From positions 1 through 5,330 of the forward strand of contig CALEDW010000218.1 in NCBI GenBank assembly GCA_937949585.1: 5,330 nt of DNA, in the 5' to 3' direction. Source of the DNA: an uncultured Acidimicrobiia bacterium. GTDB lineage: Bacteria; Actinomycetota; Acidimicrobiia; IMCC26256; CALEDW01. Position numbers and translations under genes: made by a program. Every line of letters begins with the position of its first letter. The first letter of the stretch is position 1. Shown piece by piece: positions 1 to 5,330 of the stretch. The notes under the pieces were generated by a model. It ran no database searches, had not been told where the DNA came from, and worked only from the letters and a program-made list of their open reading frames with translations.

Positions 1-978
1 GCCGCTGCGGTTGCGATCGTGCAACGGACAGGACCGGTCGGCGTCGCAGGCCGCCAGCGCCGCGGCGAGCGCCTGATCGAACCCCCGGGCCTGCCCGATC
101 AGGAGGGCCTCGAGGTCGAGCGACGGGTCGATGGCCCCGTCGAGCACCATGGCCCGGACCCGCCGGGGGTGGGCGGCGGCGTAGCGCGCGCCGAGCAGCG
201 TGCCGTAGGAGTACCCGAGGAACGAGAGCCGCTCGGCACCGAGCGCCCGCCGGATGCGCTCCAGGTCGGCGACGGTGTCGTCGGTGGAGACGTGGGCGAG
301 CAGCTCCCAGGACCGGCGGGCACAGCGGCGGGCGAACGCCCGGCTCACCCGCCCCAGCTCGGCGAGCTCGGCCGGGGTGTCGGGGGCGGTGTCGACGGCG
401 AAGAGCGGGTCGAGACGGTCACCGCAGTCCACGGCGGTGGAGGCGCCGGCGCCCCGGGGATCCCAGCCGACCACGTCGAAGCGGTCACGCAGCTCACCGG
501 GGAGGGTGCGGGCCAGGTGCCGAGCCAGCGGGATACCCGGCGCGCCCGGACCGCCGGGGTTCACGAGCAGCGGCCCGAGCCGTCGCCCCCCCGGCCCCGC
601 GGCCCGGGCCCGGAACAGGGCGAGGCGGATGCGTGCGCCGCCGCGACCGTCCGGTCGCAGCGGGACCGAGAGGCGGGCACACTCGCCGCCCCGACAGGGG
701 CGCCATCGCAGCACGCCCGTCAGGGCGCGACCTGCAGGACCGGCGCGACCGGCAGAGGTCGGGGGCGCCAGACGCACGGACCCGTCGGCACCCCGGTCGT
801 GCGAAGGCGCGCACCCGGGGAGCAGCGTCGGCGCCAGGGCGAGCGTGAGCACGAGGGCCACGGCCGCGGCGGGCGGCCGTCCCGGACGGCGCCGTTCCGT
901 CCACGCTCCCGTCCGGACGGTGCCGGGATCCCGCCGGGGTACCGGGCCGCGACCGAGCGCTCCGGAGCGGCCGATCAC
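1..978 (-). CDS. TAP-like alpha/beta-hydrolase lipoprotein, 3' end missing (partial)
   Basis: A secreted serine hydrolase of the tripeptidyl aminopeptidase (TAP)-like alpha/beta-hydrolase family, probably a peptidase or esterase anchored to the outer face of the membrane. Reading from GTG 978, the frame stays open to the window edge (326 codons). Visible marks are an Arg-rich n-region, a hydrophobic stretch ending in a lipobox LLPGC with the lipidated Cys at residue 56, a Cys-bearing segment ending CARLSVPLRPDG, the NPGGPG oxyanion-loop motif at 140-145, WDPRG at 172-176, the nucleophile elbow GYSYG at 255-259 (Ser257) and DGAIDPS from 281. The catalytic Asp and His and the TAP C-terminal domain lie beyond the left edge. 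The start is uncertain. GTG 978 leaves a long 55-residue lead before the Cys, while the next in-frame GTG (861) gives a 17-residue lead without positive charges. Neither has a convincing Shine-Dalgarno. The family call is firm; the substrate is unknown. Confidence 0.88.
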   Translation of the reverse strand, partial: MIGRSGALGRGPVPRRDPGTVRTGAWTERRRPGRPPAAAVALVLTLALAPTLLPGCAPSHDRGADGSVRLAPPTSAGRAGPAGRALTGVLRWRPCRGGECARLSVPLRPDGRGGARIRLALFRARAAGPGGRRLGPLLVNPGGPGAPGIPLARHLARTLPGELRDRFDVVGWDPRGAGASTAVDCGDRLDPLFAVDTAPDTPAELAELGRVSRAFARRCARRSWELLAHVSTDDTVADLERIRRALGAERLSFLGYSYGTLLGARYAAAHPRRVRAMVLDGAIDPSLDLEALLIGQARGFDQALAAALAACDADRSCPLHDRNRSG

Positions 979-983
979 CGGCG

Positions 984-996
984 GGTTAGCCTCACC
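984..996. promoter_or_regulatory. 13-bp near-perfect palindrome resembling the core of a DtxR/IdeR iron box
   Basis: GGTTAGCCTCACC is palindromic except for one mismatched pair (positions 987/993) around the central base. Against the known DtxR/IdeR core GGTTAGGCTAACC it agrees at 11 of 13 bases. The outer arms of the 19-bp consensus (TTA and TAA) are not conserved; aligned over 981-999, the total is 11 of 19. It sits between the divergent hydrolase and aldehyde dehydrogenase starts and covers a -10-like hexamer, where a repressor would act. Binding is inferred from resemblance only. Confidence 0.3.
987..992 (+). promoter_or_regulatory. Candidate -10 hexamer for the aldehyde dehydrogenase gene
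   Basis: TAGCCT fits the actinobacterial -10 pattern TANNNT. It ends 15 nt before the ATG at 1008, so transcription would start near 999 and leave a leader of about 8 nt. No Shine-Dalgarno is present between it and the ATG, in keeping with a very short leader. No recognisable -35 is seen at the expected distance. Confidence 0.35.
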
Positions 997-1007
997 GTCG
1001 ACGTCCC

Positions 1008-2465
1008 ATGAGTGACCGGTCACGCTACGACCTGATCGTCGCCGGAGTGGCGCGTCCCGCCGCCGACGGTGCCATGGTCGCCGTGCGCGAGCCGGCCACG
1101 GGGCAGGTGCTCGCCGAGGTGGCCCGGGCCGGCGCCCCCGATGTGGACGATGCGCTCGGCGCCGCCGCCGCGGCGTTCGACGCCGGGGTGTGGGCGGACG
1201 AGCCCGCCACCGCCCGGGGGCGGGTGCTGGCCCGGGTGGCCGGGCTGCTGCGCGAGCACGCCGAGGACCTGGCCCGTCTCGAGGCCCGCAACGCCGGGAA
1301 GCCGATCGGCGACGCCCGCTGGGAGGTCGGCGCCGCCGCCGACACCTTCGAGTACTACGCCGGGGCGGCCGACAAGTTCTTCGGCGAGGTGGTGCCGGTC
1401 GCCGACCCGGGCCTCGACGTGGTGCTGCGCGAGCCGGTGGGACCCTGCGCGCTCATCGTTCCGTGGAACTTCCCGCTGTTGATCGCCAGCTGGAAGGTCG
1501 CACCGGCGCTGGTCTGCGGCAACCCGGTGGTGCTGAAACCGGCGAGCCTCACCCCGCTCACGGCACTGCGCCTCGGCGAGCTGCTCGTGGACGCGGGCGT
1601 CCCCGCCCCGTGCGTGTCGGTGCTGCCGGGCCCGGGGTCGGTGGTCGGCGACGCGCTGGTCGCCGACCCCCGGGTGGCGAAGGTGTCGTTCACCGGTGAG
1701 ACCGCCACCGGCGCGGCGATCCTGCAGACGGCCGCGCCGAACATCACCCGGGTGTCCCTCGAGCTCGGCGGGAAGTCCGCCTGCGTGGTGTTCGCCGACG
1801 CCGACTGGCGCCGCGCCGCCGCCGAGACCCCGCTGGCCGTGTTCGGCAACGCCGGGCAGGACTGCTGCGCCCGGAGCCGGATCCTGGTGGAACGCCCGGT
1901 TCACGACGCGTTCGTCGAGGCGTTCACCGCCCGCACCCGGGCGCTGCGGGTCGACGACCCGCTCGACGAGCGCACCGAGGTGGGGCCGCTCATCTCCGAC
2001 GCGCAGCGACGGGTGTCGCTGGACTACCTCGAACTCGGCGCACAGGAAGGTGCCCGGCTCGTCTGCGGGGGTCGGGTGCCGGAGCGGGCCGGCTCGTTCC
2101 TGGAGCCGGCGGTGTTGGTGGACGTGGACAACCGGATGCGGGTGGCCCAGGAGGAGATCTTCGGGCCGGTGGCCTGCGTGATCCCCTTCGACGGCGAGGA
2201 GGAGGCGGTCCGCCTCGCCAACGACGTGCCCTACGGCCTGTCCGGCTCGATCTGGACCTCCGACCTGGGTCGGGCCATCCGGGTGAGCCGGGCGATCCGC
2301 ACCGGGGTGCTGTCGGTGAACTCGAACCGGTCGGTGCGCACCGAGACCCCCTTCGGGGGGTTCAAGCGCTCCGGGCTCGGACGGGAACTCGGCATGCACG
2401 CGCTCGCCCACTACACGGAGGTGAAGAACGTGTTCTTCTGCTCCGGCTCGCGCCCCGCCCGCTAG
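1008..2465 (+). CDS. NAD(P)+-dependent aldehyde dehydrogenase (ALDH superfamily)
   Basis: Cytoplasmic enzyme of 485 residues, the normal ALDH length, oxidising an aldehyde to its carboxylic acid with NAD(P)+. All key elements are present: PWNF with the oxyanion-stabilising Asn154, the cofactor-contacting Lys177 in LKPAS, the Rossmann motif FTGETATG (228-235), the general base Glu252 in LELGGK, the catalytic Cys286 in NAGQDCC (281-287), Glu383 in EEIFGP and the C-terminal PFGGFKRSGLGRELG (448-462). The overall pattern resembles betaine-aldehyde, aminobutyraldehyde and related broad-range dehydrogenases, but the substrate cannot be read from sequence. The ATG at 1008 directly follows a candidate promoter and lacks a Shine-Dalgarno. 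The gene is divergent from the lipoprotein hydrolase and convergent with the cupin dioxygenase. No polyamine or choline genes are in view to fix a pathway. Confidence 0.96.
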   Translation: MSDRSRYDLIVAGVARPAADGAMVAVREPATGQVLAEVARAGAPDVDDALGAAAAAFDAGVWADEPATARGRVLARVAGLLREHAEDLARLEARNAGKPIGDARWEVGAAADTFEYYAGAADKFFGEVVPVADPGLDVVLREPVGPCALIVPWNFPLLIASWKVAPALVCGNPVVLKPASLTPLTALRLGELLVDAGVPAPCVSVLPGPGSVVGDALVADPRVAKVSFTGETATGAAILQTAAPNITRVSLELGGKSACVVFADADWRRAAAETPLAVFGNAGQDCCARSRILVERPVHDAFVEAFTARTRALRVDDPLDERTEVGPLISDAQRRVSLDYLELGAQEGARLVCGGRVPERAGSFLEPAVLVDVDNRMRVAQEEIFGPVACVIPFDGEEEAVRLANDVPYGLSGSIWTSDLGRAIRVSRAIRTGVLSVNSNRSVRTETPFGGFKRSGLGRELGMHALAHYTEVKNVFFCSGSRPAR

Positions 2466-2490
2466 CGCCGCCGGGCGACCGGCCGGCGCC

Positions 2491-2528
2491 GGACCCGACC
2501 GGTGGCACCTCCCCGGTCGGTCGGGTCC
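2491..2528. terminator. Hairpin between convergent genes, probable bidirectional terminator
   Basis: GGACCCGACCG (2491-2501) pairs perfectly with CGGTCGGGTCC (2518-2528), giving an 11-bp GC-rich stem and a 16-nt loop. It fills most of the 70-nt gap between the stops of the aldehyde dehydrogenase (2465) and the cupin (2536). There is no T-tract on either side, so it is not a classic intrinsic terminator; T-less hairpins at such sites are frequent in high-GC actinobacteria. Function is inferred from shape and position. Confidence 0.6.
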
Positions 2529-2535
2529 CCGTCGC

Positions 2536-3009
2536 TCAGGTCCCGATGACCGGGGGACGGCCGAGGCCCTGGGCCTCGCAGACCCCGAGGTAGGCGTCGC
2601 GCATGAACGCCGCGTCGACCACGAACTCGACCCGTCCGTCGGCGTCGAGGTTGAGGTTGGCGCCGGAGATCGCGAACCACACGTCGGTGATCCCGTCGTT
2701 GTCGGCGGGGGTGGTGAGGGTGTGCACCGACCCGGCCGGCTCGTAGAGGTAGGAGCCGGCGGTGTTGACCTCGGGGTACTCCAGGTACTTCCAGCGTCCG
2801 GCGAGGGTGAACGCGAACACCTCGCCGGTGTGCTTGTGGGTGGGGATGGTGATCCCGGGGTCGAACCGGGTGCGCACCACCCACAGGCCGGCCTCGATGT
2901 CGACCTGCAGCAGCTGGACCTGCATCCCGTCGGCGAGCTCGACGAACGGCAGCTCGTCCTCACCGCGGTGCAGCGCCCGCGGGATCTCGATCGTCGTCAT
3001 GGCCGCCAT
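2536..3009 (-). CDS. Cupin dioxygenase, 2,4'-dihydroxyacetophenone dioxygenase (DAD)-like
   Basis: Single-domain cupin of 157 residues, resembling the 2,4'-dihydroxyacetophenone / acetylacetone dioxygenase group, non-haem Fe(II) enzymes that cleave C-C bonds next to carbonyls. The first cupin motif GITIPTHKHTGEVF (52-65) carries His58 and His60. The second motif, EPAGSVHTL (90-98), carries His96. Together they give the three-His metal site typical of this group rather than the 3-His/1-Glu site of many cupins, although Glu63 lies nearby. The C-terminal AYLGVCEAQGLG also looks typical of the group. Real substrates of most members are unknown. The start is ATG 3009 or ATG 3000; 3009 fits a leaderless mRNA from the -10-like GATTGT at 3016-3021, and neither has a Shine-Dalgarno. 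The frame is open further upstream to 3156, but that part is antisense to the DUF2905 gene and not cupin-like. There is no signal peptide. Confidence 0.87.
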   Translation of the reverse strand: MAAMTTIEIPRALHRGEDELPFVELADGMQVQLLQVDIEAGLWVVRTRFDPGITIPTHKHTGEVFAFTLAGRWKYLEYPEVNTAGSYLYEPAGSVHTLTTPADNDGITDVWFAISGANLNLDADGRVEFVVDAAFMRDAYLGVCEAQGLGRPPVIGT

Positions 3010-3012
3010 GCT

Positions 3013-3026
3013 GGCACAATCGCGCC
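3013..3026. promoter_or_regulatory. Compact divergent promoter region with imperfect palindrome
   Basis: Only 18 bp (3010-3027) separate the cupin ATG from the DUF2905 GTG. On the plus strand CACAAT (3015-3020) matches TATAAT at four of six positions and lies 7 nt before the GTG at 3028. On the minus strand GATTGT (3021 down to 3016) matches at three of six and lies 6 nt before the ATG at 3009. Both distances suit transcription starting at the start codon. The surrounding GGCACAATCGCGCC is an imperfect inverted repeat with two mismatched pairs. No Shine-Dalgarno is visible on either side. Confidence 0.35.
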
Positions 3027-3027
3027 G

Positions 3028-3240
3028 GTGCGTGACCTCGGACGGTGGCTCATGGTGGCCGGGCTGGCTCTGGTGGCCCTGGGGGCGCTGGTGAGCCTCG
3101 GCGCCGCGCTCGGACTGGGACGCCTGCCCGGCGACCTGGAACTGCGCGGCCGCCACGTCCGGGTGTTCGTGCCGATCACCTCCAGCATCGTCCTGTCGGT
3201 GGTGGCGACGATCCTGCTCAACCTGCTGGTACGCCGGTGA
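3028..3240 (+). CDS. DUF2905 family small membrane protein
   Basis: A 70-residue protein recognised as DUF2905 by length, by its start (RDLGRWLMVAGLAL) and by the central GRLPGDLELRGRHV (31-44) between two hydrophobic segments at about 7-30 and 48-67. The layout implies a two-helix hairpin in the cytoplasmic membrane with the polar loop in the middle and a basic C-terminus (VRR). The molecular role of the family is unknown. GTG 3028 was chosen because family members begin with this RDLGR-type sequence and the length then matches; upstream codons in frame lie antisense to the cupin gene. The last four bases, GTGA, contain the start of the next gene, so the two are almost surely co-transcribed and translationally coupled. 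Confidence 0.86.
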   Translation: MRDLGRWLMVAGLALVALGALVSLGAALGLGRLPGDLELRGRHVRVFVPITSSIVLSVVATILLNLLVRR

Positions 3241-4397
3241 GGCCCCCAGCCGGGATCCGGGTGGGCGGGCGCCGCCGGGTGGTCCCCGCCCCCGGGCTTC
3301 CCGAGCACCTGCCCGTGCTACGGGCCAACAACAACCTCGACGTCGCCCGGCACGACGGCCGGCTCTTCCTGGCCTGGCGCACCGCCCGGCGCCACTTCGC
3401 CGGGCCGGAGGCCCGCATCCACGTGGTGTCCTCCGGTGACGGCGGTCGGCGGTGGCGGCACGAGACCACGCTCGCGTTCGGGCGGGACGTGCGCGAGCCG
3501 CGCCTGGTCGCCTGGCGGGGGGAGCTGTGCTGCTACTGCTTCACGGCCGGCACCGACCCCTGGACGTTCCGGCCCGACCGGGTGCACCTGGCGGTGCGGG
3601 ACGCCGGCGGGCGCTGGAGCGACCCCGAACCGGTGAGCGGGCCGGACACGGTGGTGTGGCGGGTGCGTCCGGTCGGCGACCGGCTGGTGATGAGCACCTA
3701 CCGGCACGCCGGCACGCTGTTCACGGCCGACCCCCGGCCGCTCGCGGTGGAGTTGCTGGCCAGCGACGACGGGCGCCGCTGGGCCCCGCTGGACCCCGAC
3801 CACCCCGTGTCGCACCTCGGCGGCGCCGAAGCGGACTTCCTGCCCCTGCGCGACGGGCGACTCCTGTCCGTGGTGCGGAAGGAAGGTCCCGACGGCGGAT
3901 GGGGCGCCGACGTGTGCCTGAGCGAACCCGGGCGCCCGGCCGTCTGGTCCCGGCGGCGATCCGTGCCGCAGAAGCTCGACTCGCCGCTGCTCTTCGAGCA
4001 CGGCGGGGTACCCCTGCTCGTGGCCCGCCGCTCCACCGCGTTCGGCGGGCGCTACGACCTCGGGTGGCGTCGGGGTTCACCGCTGGTGCGGACCCGGGCC
4101 TACCAGGCGATCTGGTGGCTGACCCCGAAGCGGTCGACGCTGTGGCAGGTGGACCCGGCGCAGCTCACGGTACGGCCCCTCGCCGACTTGGGTGGGGTGG
4201 GCGACACCTCCTTCGCCGCCGAGGTACCGCTCGGCGGCGGCCGGCACCTCGTGTTCGACTACACCTCTCCGCCCCGGCCACGTTGGCGGCCGTGGCTGGC
4301 GGGAATGCTGGGTCGGACCTGGGTCTACGCGGTGGAGCTCGACGCCTCCGGTCTCACCCAAACCGAGGTGGACCCGCGCCCGACCACCATCCGGTAG
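3237..4397 (+). CDS. Asp-box (BNR/sialidase-like) beta-propeller protein
   Basis: A 386-residue protein with the look of a sialidase-fold beta-propeller. Three Asp boxes of the form S/A/V-x-D-x-G-x-x-W are visible at 66-73 (SGDGGRRW), 120-127 (VRDAGGRW) and 175-182 (ASDDGRRW). These hairpin-turn motifs mark blades and are not catalytic. Conserved-looking patches that could line the central cavity include RANNNLD (29-35), REPR (86-89), KLDSP (246-250) and GDTSFAAE (322-329). The usual sialidase Arg triad and Tyr/Glu pair cannot be assigned by eye, so enzymatic activity is unproven; homologues are often named exo-alpha-sialidase or sialidase family protein. No signal peptide or membrane segment is seen, so it is predicted cytoplasmic. 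A Cys cluster CCYC lies at 98-101. The start GTG 3237 overlaps the DUF2905 stop by 4 nt with no separate Shine-Dalgarno. The 3' end overlaps the GNAT gene antisense. Confidence 0.82.
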   Translation: MRPPAGIRVGGRRRVVPAPGLPEHLPVLRANNNLDVARHDGRLFLAWRTARRHFAGPEARIHVVSSGDGGRRWRHETTLAFGRDVREPRLVAWRGELCCYCFTAGTDPWTFRPDRVHLAVRDAGGRWSDPEPVSGPDTVVWRVRPVGDRLVMSTYRHAGTLFTADPRPLAVELLASDDGRRWAPLDPDHPVSHLGGAEADFLPLRDGRLLSVVRKEGPDGGWGADVCLSEPGRPAVWSRRRSVPQKLDSPLLFEHGGVPLLVARRSTAFGGRYDLGWRRGSPLVRTRAYQAIWWLTPKRSTLWQVDPAQLTVRPLADLGGVGDTSFAAEVPLGGGRHLVFDYTSPPRPRWRPWLAGMLGRTWVYAVELDASGLTQTEVDPRPTTIR

Positions 4398-4819
4398 TCG
4401 CTGCCTTCCCGCCACCCGAGCAGCTCGAACGCCCGGCGCAACGCCGCGAGGGAGCGGGCGTTGGCGTGGGAGACCACGAAGCGGCGTGCCCGGTCGCCGT
4501 GACGATGCCCGGCGAGGAACGCGGCGATGGCGACCGGGCCGGCGCCGCGTCCCCGGGCCCAGGGCTGCAGGAAGTACTCGAGGTTCCCGGACAGGGGGTT
4601 GGCCCCGACGTAGCCGGCGCGGCGGCCGTCGACCTCGATGATCGCCGCCGGGCGACGCCGGGACGGCAACGCCCGGGCCGGAGCGCACCACAGCTGCAGG
4701 GGGGTCTCCGCCCAGTGGTACTGGCGGCCGATCTTCTCCGGATCGAGCCCGACCGCGACGAGCCACGGCCGGTCCCCCCGGCGTACCCCCCGCACCGTCA
4801 CGCTTGCCGAGGGCGTCAT
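4325..4819 (-). CDS. GNAT family N-acetyltransferase
   Basis: A 164-residue single-domain acetyltransferase of the GNAT superfamily, which transfers an acetyl group from acetyl-CoA to an amine or protein N-terminus; the acceptor is unknown. The acetyl-CoA pyrophosphate loop appears after strand beta-4 as RGRGAG (89-94), fitting Q/R-x-x-G-x-G/A. The later segment SHANARSLAALRRAFELLGW (117-136) matches the usual Asn-x-x-Ser/Ala helix and the GF/GW turn of motif B. The N-terminal half, with HWAETPLQLW and AAIIEVDGRRAGYVG, is a typical beta-sheet lead-in. Start ATG 4819 has a weak AGGCG 5-9 nt upstream and lies 23 nt after the CBS gene stop, so the pair is likely one operon. The final 24 codons are antisense to the 3' end of the propeller gene, leaving no room for a terminator between them. 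Confidence 0.86.
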   Translation of the reverse strand: MTPSASVTVRGVRRGDRPWLVAVGLDPEKIGRQYHWAETPLQLWCAPARALPSRRRPAAIIEVDGRRAGYVGANPLSGNLEYFLQPWARGRGAGPVAIAAFLAGHRHGDRARRFVVSHANARSLAALRRAFELLGWREGSDYRMVVGRGSTSVWVRPEASSSTA

Positions 4820-4842
4820 GGGACGCCTGGTCGTCGACCCCG

Positions 4843-5289
4843 TCAGAGCCGGTCGAGGAGGTCTTCGGCGAGGGCCCGCAGGAGGTCGCGGGCCGTCACG
4901 ACCCCCACGACCCGGCCCTCGTCGTCGGTGACGACGAGGTGGCGGATCCGGTGGTCGAGCATCCGGGCCGAGGCCACCAGGATCGGGTCCTCGGGACGGG
5001 TCTGCACCACGTCCTCGGTCATCACGTCGGCCGACCAGATGAGGTCGGGGTCGGCGTCGTCGGCGAGGGCCCGCACGACGTCGCGCTCGGAGACCACCCC
5101 GACCGTCCCGTCGGGCTTCGCCACCAGCACCGCCCCCACGTCGGCCTCGGCCAGCACCGCCGCGAGTGAGCGCAGCGTGAGCTTCTCGTCCACGGTGATC
5201 GGGTCTCGGGCCATCACCTCCGCCACCGGGGCGTCGGGACGCGGGACCGGGGCCTGTTCGCCGCCCGGCGCCGTCGTGTCGTCCGCCAT
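4843..5289 (-). CDS. CBS-domain pair protein
   Basis: A 148-residue stand-alone Bateman module: a 20-residue acidic/Pro-rich lead, then CBS 1 at about 22-77 (PVAEVMARDPITVDE to GVVSERDVVRAL) and CBS 2 at about 86-145 (SADVMTEDVVQTRPE to GVVTARDLLRAL). Each repeat carries the ribose-phosphate-binding S/T-x-R-D pattern (67-70 and 132-135), so adenine-nucleotide or similar ligand binding is likely by family knowledge. With no attached effector domain it probably acts as a ligand-sensing regulator of a partner protein. ATG 5289 is chosen over an in-frame GTG at 5304 because a strong GGAGGT lies 7 nt before the ATG, inside the longer version. It is the first gene of a probable two-gene unit with the GNAT acetyltransferase. 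Confidence 0.93.
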   Translation of the reverse strand: MADDTTAPGGEQAPVPRPDAPVAEVMARDPITVDEKLTLRSLAAVLAEADVGAVLVAKPDGTVGVVSERDVVRALADDADPDLIWSADVMTEDVVQTRPEDPILVASARMLDHRIRHLVVTDDEGRVVGVVTARDLLRALAEDLLDRL

Positions 5290-5296
5290 CGCCTCC

Positions 5297-5302
5297 ACCT
5301 CC
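5297..5302 (-). promoter_or_regulatory. Shine-Dalgarno deciding the CBS gene start
   Basis: GGAGGT read on the minus strand, 7 nt before ATG 5289. It is the only strong ribosome-binding site in the window and rules against the GTG at 5304, which would place it inside the coding region. Confidence 0.75.
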
Positions 5303-5330
5303 ACGTCTCCGTCGAACCGCCCCGTGCGCC

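Noticed and set aside
19..1011. Long plus-strand open frame opposite the hydrolase
   Set aside because: Its product is low-complexity (Gly/Arg/Pro/Glu) with no domain, and the opposite strand has clear TAP-hydrolase motifs and a lipobox. It is a GC-driven shadow.
1020..2963. 647-codon minus-strand open frame spanning the dehydrogenase and most of the cupin
   Set aside because: It runs antisense through all the conserved aldehyde dehydrogenase motifs and out of frame with the cupin; its composition is low-complexity His/Arg/Gly/Pro. Length alone is not evidence at this GC content.
3010..3156. N-terminal extension of the cupin frame to an ATG at 3156
   Set aside because: The extra residues are Gln/His-rich, not cupin-like, and are antisense to most of the well-recognised DUF2905 gene.
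3045..3236. N-terminal extension of the propeller gene to an ATG at 3045
   Set aside because: It would overlap nearly all of the DUF2905 gene in another frame and encodes an Arg/Gly/Pro-rich stretch without propeller character; the GTGA overlap at 3237 is a normal operon junction.
4077..4766. Long minus-strand open frame across the propeller and GNAT genes
   Set aside because: It is out of frame with the GNAT gene, antisense to the propeller and Arg/Pro/Gly-rich without motifs.
5290..5304. Upstream GTG start of the CBS gene
   Set aside because: It adds five residues and would bury the strong GGAGGT within the coding sequence, whereas that site is ideally spaced for ATG 5289.
1..5330. CRISPR arrays, tRNAs, insertion sequences, defence or phage modules
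   Set aside because: No regularly spaced repeats, cloverleaf-like segments, transposase or integrase motifs, or composition breaks were seen by eye on either strand.

Overview
The window is very GC-rich throughout, with G/C-dominated third codon positions, GTG starts, few Shine-Dalgarno sequences and tightly packed genes. This points to a high-GC actinomycete (Actinomycetota). The gene mix would suit Acidimicrobiia or another soil or aquatic lineage, but nothing here fixes the order. I saw no tRNA, rRNA, insertion sequence, CRISPR array, integrase or base-composition break. It reads as ordinary chromosomal, mostly housekeeping or accessory metabolic DNA.

Layout, left to right. (1) Positions 978 to 1, minus strand: most of a TAP-like alpha/beta-hydrolase lipoprotein, cut by the left edge before its catalytic Asp and His. 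(2) Positions 1008-2465, plus strand: a complete NAD(P)-dependent aldehyde dehydrogenase, divergent from the hydrolase. The gap between them carries a -10-like hexamer inside a short palindrome that resembles the core of a DtxR/IdeR iron box. (3) Positions 2466-2535: a gap with a long hairpin, probably a terminator shared with the convergent cupin gene. (4) Positions 2536-3009, minus strand: a three-histidine cupin of the 2,4'-dihydroxyacetophenone dioxygenase type. (5) Positions 3028-3240, plus strand: a small two-helix membrane protein (DUF2905), only 18 bp from the cupin start and divergent from it. (6) Positions 3237-4397, plus strand: a 386-residue Asp-box (BNR/sialidase-like) beta-propeller that overlaps the DUF2905 gene by 4 nt. 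(7) Positions 4325-4819, minus strand: a GNAT acetyltransferase whose 3' end overlaps the propeller gene antisense by 73 bp. (8) Positions 4843-5289, minus strand: a two-CBS-domain protein, 23 nt upstream of the GNAT gene and probably co-transcribed with it.

How the genes work together. Two likely transcription units are visible: DUF2905-propeller (plus) and CBS-GNAT (minus), which run into each other. The cupin dioxygenase and the aldehyde dehydrogenase are both oxidative enzymes of small carbonyl compounds. They are convergent, so a shared pathway is only a possibility. No clear novel multi-gene system is visible. The points most worth a second look are the 18-bp divergent control region compatible with leaderless mRNAs on both sides, the iron-box-like palindrome, the unsecreted Asp-box propeller coupled to DUF2905, and the 73-bp antisense gene overlap.
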